NCBI GenBank assembly: GCA_965200115.1
Contig: OZ241336.1
Location: 372,001 to 436,000 of the forward strand
Reading direction: 5' to 3'
Length of the DNA: 64,000 nt
Origin: JAPOUP01 sp026708635
GTDB lineage: Bacteria; Pseudomonadota; Alphaproteobacteria; Rhodobacterales; Rhodobacteraceae
Shown piece after piece: positions 61,279-64,000 of this stretch (position 1 is its first letter; each line of letters starts with the position of its first letter). The translations under genes and the position numbers were made by a program. A model generated the notes under the pieces. The model made no database searches. It saw only the letters and a list, made by a program, of their open reading frames with translations, and had not been told where the DNA came from.

Positions 61279-62075
61279 TGGTGAAACTCGAGTTCACCAT
61301 CCTTGGATGCGGTTCGTCGGGTGGGGTCCCGAGGCTCGGCGGCAACTGGGGCGACTGCGATCCTGAAAACCCGAGGAACGCGCGCCGCAGGTGCTCGCTG
61401 CTCGTGGAGCGCAGTTCCGGGGAAGGGGTTACCCGCGTGCTGATCGACACGTCCCCGGATCTTCGCGCGCAGCTGCTCGACGCCGGAGTGGGAACGCTCG
61501 ACGCCGTCGCCTATACCCACGCCCACGCCGACCACGTGCACGGTATCGATGACCTGCGCATGGTTGTATTCAACATGAAGCGACGACTTCCCGTCTGGGC
61601 GGACGAGCCCACGCAAGGTGAGCTTCTTTCCCGGTTTGGCTACGCGTTCACGCAGCCGGAGGGATCGCCGTATCTTCCCATCCTCGAAATGAACGCCATC
61701 GACGGTCCGTTCTCCGTGACCGGCGCGGGCGGCTGCATCGAATTCACGCCCTTCCGGGTCAGTCACGGCTCGATTCCCTCATTGGGCTTCCGGGTGGCGG
61801 ATTTCGCCTACCTTCCGGATGTCGCCGAAATGACGGACGAGGCCTGGAAGGCGGTCGCCGGCCTTGAATGCTGGGTACTGGACGCGCTGCGCCGCAAACC
61901 CCATCCAACCCATGCGCATCTCGAGAGGTCGCTGGAGTGGATAGAGCTCGCCGCCCCGCGCCGGGCCGTGCTTACCAACATGCATGTTGACATGGATTTT
62001 GCCGCGGTGGATGCCGACACCCCTGACAACGTCACGCCCGCGTTTGACGGAATGACCATACGATATGATCTCTAG
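61278..62075 (+). CDS. Metallo-beta-lactamase-fold phosphodiesterase, PhnP-like
   Basis: A 265-residue protein starting VKLEFTILGCGSSGGVPRLGG with the metal motif THAHADHVHGIDDL (near residue 77), the later histidine in RVSHGS and a C-terminal NMHVDMDF. This matches the PhnP-like group next to tatD in many alphaproteobacteria; PhnP itself opens ribose 1,2-cyclic phosphates. The C-P lyase genes are not near, so the true substrate may differ. ATG 61278 shares a base with the tatD stop. Confidence 0.9.
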   Translation: MVKLEFTILGCGSSGGVPRLGGNWGDCDPENPRNARRRCSLLVERSSGEGVTRVLIDTSPDLRAQLLDAGVGTLDAVAYTHAHADHVHGIDDLRMVVFNMKRRLPVWADEPTQGELLSRFGYAFTQPEGSPYLPILEMNAIDGPFSVTGAGGCIEFTPFRVSHGSIPSLGFRVADFAYLPDVAEMTDEAWKAVAGLECWVLDALRRKPHPTHAHLERSLEWIELAAPRRAVLTNMHVDMDFAAVDADTPDNVTPAFDGMTIRYDL

Positions 62076-62153
62076 GCCGGGGTTCCACCTCCATCCGCAA
62101 GTCATCGCCGCCCCTACGGCGCGGGAGTCCCGCGACCGGAAGACCGTGAGCTG

Positions 62154-63083
62154 ATGCAGGATCTGCTCGACGTAATCCTGCCGGTATTCCTCGTCATCGG
62201 CTTCGGCTATACCGCGGTCTGGAGAGGATACCTCAGCGACGGCGCGATAGACGCACTCGTGAGCTTCACCCAGAATTTCGCGATTCCGTGTCTCCTGTTC
62301 CGGGCGATCGCGTCGATCGACATTGGCGAGACCTTCGATCCGGCGCTTCTGGGAAGCTTTTTCGCCGGCGCTTCCGCCGGATTCCTGGCGGGCCTGTTCG
62401 GAGCGCGGATCCTATTCGGGCGGCCGTGGGAGGACGCCGTCGCGATCGGCTTCTGCACGCTGTTCTCGAATTCGGTACTTCTCGGACTTCCGATTTCCGA
62501 GCGGGCCTACGGCGCCGATGCGCTCGGTCCCAACTACGCCATAGTCGCGTTTCACGCTCCGTTCTGCTACGTTCTGGGGCTTACCGCCATGGAGATCGCA
62601 CGGACGCGCGGGTCCGGGATCGGGAAAGCGGCGAGATCGATCCTCAGATCCATGACACGGAACGCGCTCATGATCGGCATCGCGCTGGGTTTTCTCGTAA
62701 ACGTCACCGATCTCCGCATGCCCTCGGCGCTGGGCGACGCGGTCGATCTGATGGCGATCGCGGCGCTGCCCGCCGCGCTCTTTGGACTCGGCGGCGTGCT
62801 CCGCCGCTACCGGCCGACGGGCGACACGGCAACCGTCGTCTACGTCTGCGCGGTATCTCTGGCAGTGCATCCGGCGATCGTCTGGCTTGTCGGATCGGCC
62901 GCCGGCCTGACGGACGCGCAGTTCCGTTCCGCCGTCCTGACCGCGGCGATGGCCCCGGGAGTGAACGCCTATGTCTTCGCCAACATGTTCGGCGTGGCGA
63001 TACGTGTGGCGGCGTCGTCGGTTCTGCTCGCGACGGCCCTGAGCATCGGAACGGTCTGGCTATGGCTGAGCGTATTGCCTTGA
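62154..63083 (+). CDS. AEC-family transporter (auxin efflux carrier type)
   Basis: A 309-residue inner-membrane protein with about ten hydrophobic segments and the AEC blocks FAIPCLLFRAIASID near the N-terminus and APGVNAYVFANMFGV near the end. The family moves malonate, malate or other small anions; the substrate is not known here. It is the last gene of the dacC-to-transporter group, starting about 80 bases after the PhnP-like gene. Confidence 0.92.
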   Translation: MQDLLDVILPVFLVIGFGYTAVWRGYLSDGAIDALVSFTQNFAIPCLLFRAIASIDIGETFDPALLGSFFAGASAGFLAGLFGARILFGRPWEDAVAIGFCTLFSNSVLLGLPISERAYGADALGPNYAIVAFHAPFCYVLGLTAMEIARTRGSGIGKAARSILRSMTRNALMIGIALGFLVNVTDLRMPSALGDAVDLMAIAALPAALFGLGGVLRRYRPTGDTATVVYVCAVSLAVHPAIVWLVGSAAGLTDAQFRSAVLTAAMAPGVNAYVFANMFGVAIRVAASSVLLATALSIGTVWLWLSVLP

Positions 63084-63246
63084 GCCCTATGTGAGCCATT
63101 TGCCGAGATTTCCGGCCGCGCGGGCTTTCGTCCGCGCGCAGCTCGCTTTCCGCTATGGGTAGTGGCATCGCTCTCGGTCCTTTCATCCCTACGGGCAAGC
63201 GAGCGGCCCGAAGGCCGCCCGCCCCATATACGCGCGGCCCGCTCTT

Positions 63247-64000
63247 TCACTCCGCCGCTGAGAAGAAGACACCGGAGCCAACCCAGCCAGCTCTATCGCC
63301 ACCTTCTTTGCCGATCACCCCCCGGATCGTGCCGCCCGCTTCCTCCGCCGAAGGACCGTAGAACGTCCCAGAGAGTGCCGAGCTTTCCAGTGGCCAGCAT
63401 CCCTCGCAGTCCGCGGCCGGGGTTATCGTCGCGGTGAAGCCGTTGCCGGTTATCGGCGCGGAGTTCACGGTGTAGACAAGCCCGGAGTACTCTTCGCCCT
63501 CTTCGGGCCAGAGTCTCCAGTTGTCCATGACGCCGGAAACCGTGTTTTCAGCGAACTCCGCCGTCAGCGTAAGGTTCGAAAGGAAAAGTTCGTGGCCCTC
63601 CCAGCCGCCCGGCGGGAAAAACCTGACGCCCGCTCCGCCCCTGTATTCCGCCGTCGCGGACGGAAGGGCGTTCGCCGCCGTCTCGGAACCGATCACCGCG
63701 CTGAGATACGTGTTGCGGCCCATATCCTCGGCGGGCCGGGGAAAAATGGCGTTGAAAGGGATGTGGTATTCGTGATCGGCGGTGCCGTCCGCGTAATCTT
63801 CGAAATCACCGCCCCAGCCCCAGAGAACGTAGTTGGCCCAGCCCTTCTGGGTTTCCGCGCACTGCGACGGCGCGGGGTCGTTCGAACAGTTTATCTGGTA
63901 TTCGACATCGAACTCCAGATCGCGGGTGTGTTCCGGTTCGAACGTGACAGTGTCACCCTCCCACGTGATCGCCACCGTCGGCCATTCGTCGCCGGACGCC
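63247..64000 (-). CDS. Transferrin-binding-protein-like surface or secreted protein, N-terminus outside window
   Basis: The 250 visible residues are the C-terminal part of a TbpB/factor-H-binding-like protein: a beta-barrel domain with NTVSGVMDNWRLWPEEGEE, then the signature SGTFYGPSAEEAGGTIRGVI near the stop. Two cysteine pairs, CSNDPAPSQC and CEGC, may form disulphides, which fits an exported protein. These barrels are found in lipoproteins and secreted heme or metal binders of Gram-negative bacteria. The start lies beyond base 64000, so signal peptide and full domain order are not visible. It is convergent with the AEC transporter. Confidence 0.8.
   Translation of the reverse strand, partial: ASGDEWPTVAITWEGDTVTFEPEHTRDLEFDVEYQINCSNDPAPSQCAETQKGWANYVLWGWGGDFEDYADGTADHEYHIPFNAIFPRPAEDMGRNTYLSAVIGSETAANALPSATAEYRGGAGVRFFPPGGWEGHELFLSNLTLTAEFAENTVSGVMDNWRLWPEEGEEYSGLVYTVNSAPITGNGFTATITPAADCEGCWPLESSALSGTFYGPSAEEAGGTIRGVIGKEGGDRAGWVGSGVFFSAAE

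Overview
The window is GC-rich chromosomal DNA, most likely from an alphaproteobacterium of the Rhodobacterales type. The main argument is gene order: coxB-ctaB-small ORF-ctaG-coxC-SURF1-thrC-M16 peptidase-GNAT, lysC-ptsP, cdd-deoA-deoB-upp and dacC-tmk-holB-tatD are all arranged as I remember them from Rhodobacteraceae, and the short prolyl-tRNA synthetase and the PHP-type phosphotriesterase also fit. Core genes are separated by unusually long GC-rich spacers without recognisable genes. Two IS30-family copies and several broken genes suggest a genome that is taking up insertion sequences and losing genes.

Layout. 1-3.0 kb: a flotillin-like membrane protein (cut by the window edge), then an AmiC-like ligand-binding protein divergent from a MarR regulator. 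3.2-4.5 kb: an intact IS30-family element with a 3-bp target duplication. 4.8-7.6 kb: a zinc cluster (Zur regulator, COG0523 GTPase, WD40 protein, small cysteine-containing protein). 7.9-8.6 kb: a FitAB toxin-antitoxin pair. 8.8-13.1 kb: cytochrome b561, ptsP, lysC. 13.6-24.7 kb: DUF1178, NUDIX, GNAT, M16 peptidase, thrC, the cytochrome oxidase cluster and tldD. 24.9-28.9 kb: topA and an oxoacid CoA-transferase pair.

29.1-37.8 kb: the most distinctive block. A LacI regulator starts a tightly overlapping run of a ribose-type ABC importer (three genes), a BtpA/SgcQ-family barrel protein, a TenA-like protein with Glu at the usual Cys position, a PHP-type amidohydrolase and an amidotransferase-like protein without its cysteine. 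A divergent ribokinase-like kinase lies beside it. The -10 box of the LacI promoter is covered by a 16-bp operator-like palindrome. I do not know a characterised pathway with this set. It reads as an uptake and breakdown route for a ribosylated or similar N-containing compound.

38.2-46.7 kb: an AAA-ATPase-like/PD-(D/E)XK protein, then upp, deoB, deoA, cdd (pyrimidine and deoxynucleoside salvage) and maeB. 47.0-51.8 kb: a paired AAA ATPase and subtilisin-like protease, of the kind proposed to act in defence or stress. The protease gene is broken by the second IS30 copy, whose removal restores the reading frame exactly, and by an independent in-frame TAG codon. 52.2-53.6 kb: proS. 54.0-56.9 kb: the remains of an island next to tRNA-Ser(UGA), with a dead tyrosine integrase, a resolvase tail, a helicase-like remnant and two paralogous coiled-coil/membrane mini-proteins. 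57.4-63.1 kb: dacC, tmk, holB, tatD, a PhnP-like phosphodiesterase and an AEC transporter. The window ends inside a TbpB-like surface or secreted protein.
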